The notes beneath the pieces are model-generated. The model saw nothing but the letters and a program-made list of their open reading frames with translations, was not told the origin of the DNA and searched no databases. A DNA stretch of 64,000 nucleotides, taken from Turnera subulata (lineage: Eukaryota > Streptophyta > Magnoliopsida > Malpighiales > Passifloraceae). The position numbers and the translations under genes were made by a program. The DNA lies in NCBI GenBank assembly GCA_028386065.3, contig JAKUCV010002366.1:53687-117686 (forward strand), read 5' to 3'. This document shows positions 10,100-20,030 of the stretch, piece by piece (within the stretch, counting starts at the first letter, position 1; every line of letters starts with the position of its first letter).

Positions 10100-11221
10100 T
10101 ATCTGTACGAAACGTGGATTTCGAATCCATGCATGATGAATAATCATCTATTTATTACTTAAATTTTGATTGCTCATTATTCCTACTGAGTTATATTATA
10201 CACTCTTATTTTAATATTTATAATATTTAATAAATTTCTTTTATAAAAATGTCTAGTTGACCTTCAAAATAAAAATAATTGCAATCTTTAAATTACCATC
10301 ATTGTTTTTATTAATCGTTTTTTTCTCAAACTAAAATACAACTTCAATTTGTAAAAAAAAAACAAAAATTATTAGAATTTTGTGAAATGAAACAAGCATC
10401 TATATGCCAAGTTCTCCGCCTTCATTTGCACGCCACCGCTTTGTGCGCGTCCCAAAAAAATTACCTCGATTTGTGTATTTTATCCTGGTGTGAGATTGTT
10501 TCCCACTTATTTCTTAGCTTTTAAGTTTTTAGAGTAACATGCGTGTGGTTCCAAATTTTTTATATTTTCAATTGATGAGGGATTAGAGATATACATTTTC
10601 TTCACTACTTAATTAACAAATGAAAATTTTTTTAAAATCTCTATTTTTCGTGTAGACTTATATATTGTATTATATGTATATATAAATTAGTTAATACTTT
10701 GAGTTTTTTTACTTAATTAATTTTAGAATATCATTTGATTTGATAACTTATATAAAATAGTTTTCATTCATATAAACATAGTATTCCTTTTCCTTTGCTC
10801 AATATTTACATCATAGGTCATGTTATTTTAATTATTGACGTAGTAGAACATTTTTTTATAAGTTTTGGAGATAGCTATGTGACAAATGTTTTATAATTTC
10901 CTCTCTAAATACCTCCATGCATTATATAAATTATAAAAATATTAGTCAAATTTTTATTATTAAGTCATATTTTAAGACAAAATTAATATGTTATATGTTA
11001 TTATATTAGTATTTATAATTCTTTCTAATCCACCCCCATTTCATAATTCGAAGTTTTATTTTCTATATGCCAATAAGTCATTAATTATAATTCTAGTAAT
11101 TTAAAAAAAATCCAAAAGAACCTAGTGAACAAAAACTAGTTTTGAAATTGTTAAATAAAAATTAATTTAAAAAAAATTCATTAACTAATCATTAAAAAAA
11201 GATATAACCAGATCAATCACA
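10100..11221. other. AT-rich CACTA interior, right side
   Basis: This is low-complexity AT-rich DNA with no supported gene. It could include promoter or 5' flank of the captured receptor gene, since the possible first exon starts at 10099 on the minus strand, but I see no clear promoter element. Confidence 0.4.
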
Positions 11222-11564
11222 GAGTGGCAAAAAAACTGTAATTTGCCATAGCATCTCTCCGTCTCTAATCCGTGGCAAAATAATATTGGACCCACTACCA
11301 TTTTTGCCATAACATCTTTCCATTACTAATCTGTGGAAAAAATAACATTGGACCAACTACCCACTTTTGCCACAGGAAAAGCTCAGCCTATTTTGTGGCT
11401 AAAACATATCGGACCCACACAGTAAGTTTTGACACGGAAAATGCTGAAGCTAGTCTGTGGCTAAAATTTCCTGAATCTAGAGCATTGCTAATGCTTGAAA
11501 ATTTTTGCCTCAGAGCCCTGCTGTGGCAAAATTTCAAAGCTAAACCCCCCAGAATTTTGTAGTA
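11222..11564. repeat. CACTA right terminal and subterminal repeat region
   Basis: The motifs GTGGCAAAA, TTTGCCATAGC, CCGTGGCAAAATA, TTTTTGCCATAAC, TTTGCCACAGG, TTTGTGGCTAAAA and CTGTGGCAAAATTTC are spread through this stretch, mirroring the left end. It also has three GGACC(C/A)AC blocks (about 11288, 11350 and 11411). The terminus is AGAATTTTGTAGTA. Confidence 0.75.
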
Positions 11565-11900
11565 CAAATTAACTCGGGAGAATAAACATACATGAGACCA
11601 TCTGGTCGATATATCAATTAAAATCATAAAATACCTAAATGGTCCACCTGGTGGATGTATGGGCAAAAAAAAATATCTCCCAGAATTCTTTTCAAAATTC
11701 CAAATCGGTCTTATCATATGAAGGTTGAATAATTAATTTTCTTTATCAACAAGCAGCACATGAAAATTCAATAGGTTGGAAAACCTTTTAATTTTTCAAC
11801 GGACAGCCAAATGTATTTTGAATAATGTGGAGCATCATTATTGATTCGGGATGACCCAACCGATCATGTCAAATTTTTAGCTCATTTGATGACACAAATA
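11565..11900 (-). pseudogene. Copia-A GAG-pre-integrase and integrase, 5' part
   Basis: On the minus strand, HDRLGHPESIMMLHIIQN, then GCPLKN and EFSCAAC (about 11890-11770), represent the GAG-pre-integrase zinc-binding region. PIHPPGGPFRYFMILIDIST, then RWSHVCLFSRVNL, runs down to 11565 and is the first half of the integrase core with its first catalytic aspartate (LID). The reading frame continues across the CACTA element at 3128 without a shift. Several stops precede the core. Confidence 0.8.
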
Positions 11901-12290
11901 TATTCTCACAAATATATTTGTTAAAATAACTTTTGATGACACAAATATATGTGCACTACAATCCAGAGGATAGCACAAGTAATTTTTCCACAACCTATTT
12001 GTTACCCGAAATGATAACTTTTGAAATATAGAGATATTTTGCATCTCTTTCATTCATTGTCTGAACATGGTATCCATTTATTCACTCAAAAAAATATTGT
12101 ATCCATTTAAGCAAATATATAGAATAGTAAACTTCATAAAAGAAAATTAAACATATATGAGAAAGGAATAGTACATTGAAATTTTCCAATTCATTAAAAT
12201 AAGTACATCGAAATAAAAAGCAAGAATGTTGAACTAGCAATAGATTAAAGTGGGAACATTAGTGGAAAAACAAAGTAAATGACAATAAAT
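11901..12290 (-). other. Copia-A protease region, too degraded to read
   Basis: By position this stretch between gag and GAG-pre-integrase should encode the aspartic protease, but I find no DSG-type active site or continuous frame. Short ACAAATATAT/ATATATTTGT repeats near 11896-11950 suggest local rearrangement. Confidence 0.35.
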
Positions 12291-13440
12291 TTAGTCTTCT
12301 TTCTTCTTACTATTTACTTCTTCATGATAAGCAATAAATTTAGACTTATTAATATTCAGATATGAATAAGTCTGAAAGTTTGAATCTTGATCACTATCTT
12401 GAACAAAATTAGTTTTAACAACCTTATTTTTGCCTTTCAAAGATGCTTGATAAAGCTTTACCAGGTGTTTATTGTACGACATGTACTTGATCAATGACCA
12501 GTCATGCCACATCAATAACAAGCTGACTCCTAAATTTTTTTTATCAAGGTTATTTCTTTCGTACACATGAGTCAAGCGTTTTTTGCCTTATTGGCTTGGT
12601 GATATGCAACTTTTATTATTGTAAACATTGCGGTCGTGATTAGTAGAATGATTCCTTCCATATCCATGCCCATGCCTGCTGCCACGACCTTGTCCACAGC
12701 CACAGCCTAAATAATCATGTAACGCCACATTTGCTTCAGGGAACGGGAAAAAACCAGTGGGGCTAGACTCATATTTTTCATTAAGAGCTCATTATTTTGC
12801 TAAACCATAAGAAGGCAAGAAATTATTTTTGAATATTTTGTGAAGCTATTTTCACAATATTGCTGCTGCAGGAGTACATTGGATGCATGAAATATGGAGA
12901 TAGTTTTTTTAAACATATCTACATCTGAAGCATTCTCTCCATATAATTTGATTTGAGAAGTAATCTGAAACATTATAGAATTATTTTTGTGTATGAATTC
13001 AAAATCTTTCATTCTTTGGTGTATCCAACCACAACAAACTTTTGGAAGAATGACCTTTTTAAATGGTCAAAACATTCAAATTTTTCCAAAGATCTGCAGG
13101 ATCCTTGACAGTAAGAAATTTAGTCTTCAAGCTGTCATGAAGATGATGAGAAAGAAAAATTATAGGTTTTGCCTTATTTCGACCAAATGCTTCTTTACCT
13201 TCTTATATGGTGTTTCTCAGACCATTAACATCTAAATGCATTTTAACATCTAGTCCCGATGACAAATAATTTCTTCCAAAAATTATTAACGGCCTCGAAA
13301 TCAAGCTTTGTAATGTTGGCCACGATAATAATAATGAAATAATGACAAGAAATAAAACAAGTACTAAGAGTAATAGGCAAATAATAGAAAATATTTAAAA
13401 AATATAGAGTGGAAAAATATAACAATAAGGAAAGTTTTAA
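12291..13440 (-). pseudogene. Copia-A gag remnant
   Basis: The minus strand encodes FITSQ-like IMFQITSQIKLYGENASDVD, then MFKKTISIFHASNVLLQQQY (13012-12800). A glycine/arginine-rich GCGCGQGRGSRHGHGYGR tract lies at about 12700, followed by a decayed CCHC knuckle merging into NKHLVKLYQASLKGKNKVVK (12575 down). This is the order of the UBN2-type gag of Ty1/copia elements: capsid helices, RGG tract, zinc knuckle and the KHLVDLYQAS segment before protease. Frame breaks are present. Confidence 0.75.
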
Positions 13441-13460
13441 AATATAAGTACCTTAGTATA

Positions 13461-13480
13461 CTAGAGACTCGTGCTGATAA
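13461..13480 (-). other. Copia-A primer binding site-like sequence
   Basis: The minus strand reads TTATCAGCACGAGTCTC just upstream of gag. TTATCAGCACGA is a common leader in plant copia elements next to the 5' LTR. Only about 80 bp of possible 5' LTR (13481-13563, with repeated CAACTTTGA phrases) remains before gypsy sequence begins. Confidence 0.4.
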
Positions 13481-13563
13481 CATATTATAAAATTAGAGGC
13501 AAATACAACCTTGATGTTGAAGATACAACTTTGATAGTATAACTTTAATAATACAACTTTGAA

Positions 13564-14181
13564 ATTATTACAACTTTTACCATTGAGCATCAAAGAAGGT
13601 TGAATGAGAACATGAAACGTGTGGTCAAGAAGAAAATCCAAAAACTTATTGGCGTTGTGTTCATATACCCTATATTAGATAACACATGGGTAAGTCCAAT
13701 ACATGTGCTGTCCAAAAAGGGGGATAACAGTGACCACTATGAAAATAATGAGTTTATTCCAACATGCACAATTAGAGGTTGGCCCATGTGCATAGACTAC
13801 AGGAAGTTAAACAACACCACCAGGAAAGATTACTTTCTCCTTCCCTTCATCGATAAGATGCTTAAGTGCCTGGCCAAACATTCTTACTTTTTCCACCTAG
13901 ACGACTACTCAAATTTTGTTCCAAATTTCCATCCATCCTCAAGACCACGAGAGGACCACCTTCGCATGCCATATAGTACTTTTGCTTATATGCACATGAA
14001 TTTTGGTTTGTGTAATGCACTTGCTACTTTTCAGCGTTGCATCATGTGCATTTTCTTTGATTTTATTGAGTATATCTTGGAAGACTTTATGGATATTTTT
14101 TTTGTGGATGGTACTTTTTTTGATGATTACTTCAAAAATCTAACCAAAACATGCATATCTCGCGATAATGCTTCAATCTGA
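13564..14181 (+). pseudogene. Ty3/gypsy reverse transcriptase fragment
   Basis: The frame TIEHQRRLNENMKRVVKKKI leads into WVSPIHVLSKKG, ENNEFIPTCTIRGWPMCIDY, RKLNNTTRKDYFLLPFIDKM, LAKHSYFFHLDDYSNF, YSTFAYMHMNFGLCNALATF and QRCIMCIFFDFIEYILEDFM. These are ordered blocks of an Athila-like gypsy RT. The catalytic loop, usually F(M/V)DDFS, reads FMDIFFV here, so the second aspartate is lost. The IPIAPEDQEKTTF-type block is also altered. The fragment carries only RT motifs, abuts the Copia-A remnant and ends in a stop at 14179-14181. Confidence 0.85.
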
Positions 14182-14700
14182 AGTTTGCACAAATAAGCTT
14201 CATATTAATTGTCGTTTAAGGTTTTGCCTCCTCGATTAAGAAACCACTCATTAACTTTGATTCTAGTTAAACTTGTGATAAAGAGAATAAGTATCCTTCC
14301 ATTAATTGTTTGTTTTTTCAATACTTATTTGTTTAGGTTGCGGCTGTAGCAAACCCTATTTTTCCTCTCAACCAATCTAAATAGCTAAAACCAAATCATA
14401 TACTCTAGTATTTTGGTAAATCTTTAGGCAAAATATTTTTCCCAACAATACTTAACCCAAGAAATATGGTCATATCTAGTGGCTTAATTATAGGTCTTTT
14501 ATTAGTTCTTTTTATCTGCAGTCATTTGCTTTAATATTAATGCCTGCCAAAATTTTAAAAGGAGATTAATAGTTTGAGTGCCAATTGGGTTTGAATTTTT
14601 ACTGCAGGAAGACTTAAAATTTTTCAAAGCACTGAAAAATGAAAATATAACAATTTCCCTCCAATACTTCTTCTATAAAAGCCTACAGTTCTTTTTAATA
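14182..14700. other. No recognised feature
   Basis: AT-rich spacer between the gypsy fragment and the mariner-related region. A TTCCCTCCAATACTTC phrase (about 14655) could be a decayed mariner/Stowaway-type end (CTCCCTCC), but I found no inverted partner. Confidence 0.3.
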
Positions 14701-14735
14701 AATGATGATATGTGATAGAAGTAATATATCAATTT

Positions 14736-15900
14736 ATGGATTTACAAGAAACACAACATAGGAGGGAACAAGTAGTGGATAATAACAACAGATGTAAAGG
14801 TACATACTATATTTTTTTCCTCCACAAAATAAATTTAAGCTTAACTATTTATTCTTGCCCCACGGTTTGTTTTTTCAATTTTGTCAGGAATAGAATTTTT
14901 GTTAGACTTAAACTATGCAGAAGTAGAAGAAGACATATAAGAGACTATGGGTAAGTATCAAATATAATCTATGTCACCTCTTTAAAAAAGATAAAAAAAT
15001 ATAGCAATTATTCACTTTATCTTAAGACAAAGCAAATATATTTGTAAACCTTAATTATGTTTCATTTTGGAAAAAAAATTGTTTAAACGATCCGTTAGTC
15101 CAAAAATATAAAATTTCCAATATCAAATCCTTTCCTAATTTCACTGCATAATAAAAAAATAGGCATTCTATTCATTATAATAATTTGTTATTACCTTTTT
15201 AATGAATAATTCTTTATTACCTTGACTGCTCTTTGGAAAGTATTTCCACCAATTTTATTAGGTTTATAACTTAAACTTAACAATTTATAATTATTACAGG
15301 ACAAAAAATTATTATGGACTTAAATAATTTACCAATAGAAGATAGAGAGAGATAAAATGGTAAGGGCTCTATCTCCAGTAATTGTCTTCCTTTCATTTCT
15401 ATAAATACAAGAGTAGGAATTTTATTAAAGATTGACTGTTATTTTAAGCTAATATTCTTACTGTGTAATATCTGGTTAAGTTTATCTAATGAATACCAGA
15501 TACAAATTATATAGTACCTAACTTTTAAAAATTTATTGTGACACAAATTTAATTTCGACTTAAACTGTTAACTAGAGGAAGAAGATGTACAAGAGGAAGA
15601 AAAAGTTATTGTTTGTTTGCTTTCTTCGTTATCTGAAATGTTTTTTTAGGAGATTTATCCAGATTGCTTAATTTAGGCGTAATAAGTAATCTACTACGTT
15701 ATGTTGTGTATCACTTTCATGTTAATAAGAAAGATATCGTTAATTCATAAATGAAAATGAAATATATCAATATAAAAATGCATAACAAGTATAATTTTAG
15801 ACAAGTAACAAATTCTATTATTTATTTGAATTGCAGGTCCACATGTTTTACTGGACTTGAATAATAAACCACCAAAGTAAGGTGTGGAAGCCAAAATTAA
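14736..15900 (+). pseudogene. Short DLN-encoding exon-like segments upstream of mariner transposase
   Basis: A first segment starts ATGGATTTACAAGAAACACA (MDLQETQHRREQVV..., about 14736) and ends at a GT-like donor. Then come GIEFLLDLNYAEVEEDI (about 14886), GQKIIMDLNNLPIED (about 15299), HKFNFDLNC followed by acidic LEEEDVQEEE (about 15542) and GPHVLLDLNNKPP (about 15837), each preceded by AG and separated by AT-rich intron-like DNA. Plant mariner-like transposases have acidic, variable N-terminal exons before the helix-turn-helix, so these fit a multi-exon N-terminus. The repeated (hydrophobic)-DLN core suggests exon duplication. No function is assigned. Confidence 0.5.
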
Positions 15901-16048
15901 TATTGGTATTAAAATTTTTAATGATATTAATTATAAAATTTTATACATTCATATCTTTTATACATATCATGATGCTTTGGGAATAAAAACTAAAATATAG
16001 GAGAGCTAATGGTATATTTAGTTTTTTTTGTAATTTATTTTTATTTAT

Positions 16049-17356
16049 ATGACAAATTATTGTTTCATGATTTTTACAGAAGAAAATGATTATGAAGCAA
16101 AAAATTTCAAATGTTTCACTAATGACATGTGTCAGGAAATCTATAGTATGCTCGTACAAGAAAACTCTAATGGAAAATTAATTAAAGGGGTGACCAAACT
16201 AGTGGCATTAGAATTTTCAGTTAGTATCTACACTATTCAACGTATTTGGAAGAAAGTAAAAGATGGTGGTATACACATAGATCTTAGTCACCATAAGACT
16301 AAAAATTGTGGGCACAAGAGAATCGAACTTGATTACAACCATTTTCGAGAAACACCTTTTGCATAAAATGACAACACTTGAAGCTTTGGCATGTCCCATG
16401 GGAATGAGAAAGTCCACACTTTTTCGTCGTCTCAAATCAATGGAAATAAGGCGACATTGAAATGCTATAAAGCTAGTTTTGAAGGAAGAAAACAAGAGAA
16501 GTTGATTGCAATTATGCCTACCGATGCTTGATGAGGAAAGTATACCACATGATCATACTTTCATCACGATGCACAACATCATCCATATTGATGAGAAGTG
16601 GTTTTCACAGACAAAGAAATGAGAGCATTTTTACTTGCTACCGATGAAGAAAATCCAGTATGTACATGAAAAAATAAAATTTTTATTGGAAAAGTCATGT
16701 TTTTAGTCGCCATTGCTCGTCCAAGGTTCGACTCACATAGGAATGAATTTTTTTCCAGAAAAATTGGAGTATTTCCTTTTATTACTCATGAGCTGGCCAA
16801 AAGGTCAACTGCTAATCGAGTTGTAGGTACTATGCAAACAAACCCTATGACTTCGAATAAGAGAGAGATAGTACGATCATTCTTGATTGAAAAAGTTATA
16901 CCTTCTATCAAGTCAAAGTGGCCAAGAGAGGATTTGGGATCTCCGATATTTATACAACAAGAAAATGCGAGAACCCATGTTGATACGGATGATGAAGATT
17001 TTTCTCGAGCAGCTATAGGTGATAGGTTTGACATTCGTTTGATTTGTCGACCTCATAATTCTCCAGATTTAAATGTTTTAGACCTTCGATTTTTTAGTGC
17101 TATTCAATCCCTGCATTATAGAGAAGCACTTAAAACAATTAACGAGCTTGTTAGTGCAGTTGTGAAGTCCTTTGAAGATTTTCAACGGTGAAGTCCAACC
17201 ATATATTTTTGACATTAGAGTCGTGAATGATAGAAACTATGGGAGCAGGTGGTTTGAACAAATATAAAATCCCACATGTCAAGAAGATGTTTTTGGAGAA
17301 CGAGACAACTCCCCCTGCAAATGAAATGTGATTCTACATTAGTGCAAGAAGTTTAA
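16049..17356 (+). pseudogene. Mariner-like (Tc1/mariner, plant MLE) transposase pseudogene
   Basis: The DNA-binding helix-turn-helix half reads FTNDMCQEIYSMLVQENSNG, then VALEFSVSIYTIQRIWKKVK. A frameshift near 16360 leads to TLEALACPMGMRKSTLFRRL. The catalytic part has HIDEKWFSQTKK (about 16583, first aspartate), IFIQQENARTHVD (about 16950) and NSPDLNVLDLRFFSAIQSL (about 17060, third acidic residue). It ends QLPLQMKCDSTLVQEV at a stop (17354-17356). Plant MLEs are DD39D enzymes; the second aspartate, normally in QQDNA, is glutamate here. Stops, a frameshift and that substitution make it inactive. No terminal inverted repeats were found. Confidence 0.88.
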
Positions 17357-18195
17357 ATCATTTAAAATTTAAAATTTAAAAATTTTACCTATCGTGACTG
17401 GGTTGTAGTCACTTTATTTTTTAGTAAAGGAAGAAAGCATCTTGTTTTTATAGTTTTTGTTCTTCCAGCCATTGTAGGTAGACATCTAGGAGTATTTTTT
17501 TTTATTAAAATGCGTACTTTAATTTAGTTTTGTTTATGGACTCCCACTGTAAGAGGAAAGAAAAAAAATCATTTGTCTTGCAATTATTTCCATTTCTAAT
17601 ATTCTATTACACGATAAATCTAACTCCAAATCTATGGTTCTTCATTATAATGAGAAAAGAAAAAATAACTCTTATCTAGTAGAAATTATATTATTTATAA
17701 AAAATGATAATATCGGAAGAATATTGATAATTTAGATAATTAGAGATAAAGTGGAACAACAATTTGTTCATACAAATTTTGTGGAGGAATACAAATCTAT
17801 GGAAAAGAAAAAGCACAACCCTCTTAAAAAACAAACAAACAGAACTACAACATATCCATATCCTCTTAATTCTTGAATTGTTTTGGTCCTTTGGTCCTAA
17901 ATAATTGAAGTAGAACAAATGTAAAATAAAAGAAGCAATTAAATATGTAATAAATTATAATTTTTAAAAATAATACCTCATAGATTAGGAAGATAAGTCT
18001 TCCACATCATATGTTGGACTTCAAGTCCTCTTTCATATTCTTCTCCTTCTCCACTCTCAATAGGAATCTTATCTTCTCCCTCCACTTTGGATTTTTTTTT
18101 TCTCCTAAGGTTTTGGACTCCTCGCATACCTTATTTTTCTCTTCTGCTATTTTCTCTAAATATTTGTGAATCTAACCCCTTAAAACCTGCACATT
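17357..18195. other. No recognised feature
   Basis: AT-rich spacer. A CT-rich stretch around 18000-18130 reads as a basic/acidic patch on the minus strand but has no recognisable domain. Confidence 0.3.
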
Positions 18196-18297
18196 CTTCT
18201 TCATCCGTGGAGTCTGGCACATACATGGATTCTTCATTATCTTCTTCATCCGTGGAGTCTGGCACATACATGGATTCTTCATTATCTTCTTCATCCA
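18196..18297. repeat. Two identical 45-bp tandem units plus partial third
   Basis: Units 18196-18240 and 18241-18285 are identical 45-mers beginning CTTCTTCATCCGTGGAGTCT, followed by 12 bases of a third. The length is a multiple of three. The minus strand encodes the acidic 15-residue repeat DEEDNEESMYVPDST, and the plus strand encodes SSSVESGTYMDSSLS. The acidic minus-strand reading looks more protein-like, but no family is recognised. Confidence 0.9.
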
Positions 18298-18497
18298 AAG
18301 GTTGGCTATAGACATTTCTTCATATTTCTTCATTAAGATTGATTGCAAATAGAAATACAAATGTGTCTCGCTACTGCATGTCAACCTAAGAAGAAATTGT
18401 TGGGCTAATTGTCAGTGATTTCAACAGTTTAGAAAATGATCGTGATATATTTATTGAACATTGCACAAATAAACTTCAACGTATAGATATTTTACAC

Positions 18498-18970
18498 CCC
18501 AATTTCATATTCATACAAAATCCAATATTATTTCTATATGGAAATGAGAATTTCCATTTGGAGATACCATATGATAACTGTCATGACTCAAAGAGAAGAA
18601 AGTGTACCACAATGCGACAATTTTATGTTTTCCAACTACAACATCGTGAAAATGAAGGTTTAACACTTCAAACAAGGAGGTTGATTGTTGCAACAATATA
18701 TTATAGAAGTATTTGCATGTATTAAAGAATATATATTACAATATATACGTTATAACCAAAAAAAATTAAGAGCATAATTGCACTCGACCATTCGAGGCGC
18801 TGCTTATGACGGAGATGTAGATGTTAACATGTAAGCGAAGTCCTCGATATATGATTTAAAATTTTCATGGCGCAATGGCTATATGTTAAACTTTAGGATG
18901 CCCTGATTTATGTAATCCTCAATGATCCAGAATACGATTTTTCTTACAATATATCAATCGTAGACACCTA
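18498..18970 (+). pseudogene. Helitron Rep (Helitron-like N-terminal) remnant
   Basis: The translation shows LFLYGNENFHLEIPYDN, then KRRKCTTMRQFYVFQLQHRE, NEGLTLQTRRL and a later IKEYILQYIRYNQKKLRA. After stops comes GAAYDGDVDVN with a trailing DLKFSWRNGYMLNFRMP-like block. The order (W/LYP.GE.GFH..IP, KR..VTMREYYAYRLQ.R.NEG, RL.QQ..VD....IE, ..A...GD.) matches the N-terminal part of plant Helitron Rep/helicase proteins, which nick DNA for rolling-circle transposition. The HUH catalytic motif and the helicase are not present. Several stops interrupt the frame. Confidence 0.65.
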
Positions 18971-19310
18971 GAACACTTTCCTCTTATTGCTTGTAGAATG
19001 TTTCATCTAAAATTAAAATACTTGATTATAGACTTAGCGGTTAATAAATATTTTGGTCACACAGTGGGGTTTTTTTTGTGCAGAATTGAATTTTGAAAAC
19101 ATGGATTACCACATGTACATATTTTATTATTGTTGGACAATGACACAAAATTAAATACACCTAGTATAGTTAATAAATATGTCTCCACGGAAATTCCTAA
19201 TAAAACTAATATCCAATGTTATTGCCAATAGTAGCCCCCTTGCCACCATTAATGAATATGAGTCAATAATTACCCAACCGTTAAGTTTCTTTAGTGTAGC
19301 AGCAAAGAAA
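18971..19310. other. No recognised feature
   Basis: AT-rich DNA following the Helitron remnant. No typical CTRR hairpin terminus was seen. Confidence 0.3.
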
Positions 19311-19790
19311 CATGCGATTTCCTAGAAGTAGAAACGCTAGAGTCGATCATCTTCAAAATGAGGCTGAGATGACGCATCAACCTTTTGGGAAAGGACTAGA
19401 ACTTTGATGTCTGCAAGAAGAGCTTGTTGGTCTATGGACCGGCATATTAAGGAGCGTCATGAAGAGAATGCTTTCTTGAAAGATAAGATTCGGGAGCTGC
19501 AAGAGAAGCTGGATATATCAAGCACCGACTACCTACATAGGCAGGTAGACTACCTTAGGTGGAGACTTTTTAAAGCAAAAGTCGCTCCACTCCAAGCCCA
19601 GTTGATCAACCTCAAAGCTTAAGCAGTAGTAGTGCCTTTTTAAGAGCATGCCTCGGTTGTTCTCTCCCGAGCGACACTGCCAGCGCCACCTCTTGTTGTT
19701 GAAGTTACACCTGCCATCCAGGACTAAGCTCTTGACGGGTTTGGAAAGATTGAAGACCTACTGATGGACTCACCAAATCCATAGAGGGTT
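19311..19790 (+). pseudogene. Coiled-coil coding remnant, left piece
   Basis: An open stretch (19404-19622) encodes a charged, heptad-like segment: HIKERHEENAFLKDKIRELQ, then EKLDISSTDYLHRQVDYLRW. After a stop it continues to LDGFGKIEDLLMDSPNP before 19790. Composition and context suggest the long coiled-coil gag-like or plant-transposon-associated proteins of LTR elements, but no catalytic domain is present and I do not assign a family. A similar coiled-coil remnant lies on the other side of the solo LTR (22029-22580), so both may come from one element. Confidence 0.4.
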
Positions 19791-20030
19791 CCTTTTTTTT
19801 TGATGTAGTCTAGCTTGATTGTCTTCCTCTCAAGGTAAGACTTTCAAAGGACTTGTACTAAAAAAAAAAAAAACTTTTACTCGGAATAAAACACCATGCT
19901 TTTATTTAACGCAAGGTCTTCCTATCCCTTAAGAAATAGACCATGAAGAGGTTACAATAGAAAGTATTGCTACGGGATAGTAAGTACCGTCTTTGACAAT
20001 GGGTGTTAAAAGTACCCCTTCATGGATGCA

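Larger units (their letters stand above)
3129..11564. mobile_element. CACTA-type DNA transposon (8436 bp) inserted in copia integrase
   Basis: The element starts CACTACACATTTCC and ends in TGTAGTA, the inverted CACTACA terminus with one change. It is flanked by CAA at 3126-3128 and 11565-11567, the 3-bp target duplication expected of CACTA (En/Spm) elements. Both ends carry many short direct and inverted motifs of the form TTGCCACAGC/CCGTGGCAA, typical CACTA subterminal repeats. Deleting the element plus one CAA rejoins copia integrase in frame (minus strand SRVN|LPFARLL). I recognise no TNPA/TNPD transposase, so the copy is probably non-autonomous. It contains a LINE fragment and captured receptor-kinase exons. 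Confidence 0.85.
1..13563 (-). mobile_element. Copia-A: degraded Ty1/copia retrotransposon, split by a CACTA element
   Basis: On the minus strand, from high to low coordinates, I read gag (13440-12291), GAG-pre-integrase (about 11890-11730), integrase (11717-11565, then 3128-2431), a linker, reverse transcriptase (about 2050-1144), RNase H (1140-181), a polypurine tract (180-166) and the start of the 3' LTR (165-1). This is the Ty1/copia order gag-PR-INT-RT-RH. The frame is broken by many stops and shifts, so the element is dead. The 5' LTR is almost entirely lost: gypsy RT sequence begins near 13564, and the 3' LTR runs off the window. The 3129-11564 interval is a later insertion and not part of this element. 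Confidence 0.85.
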
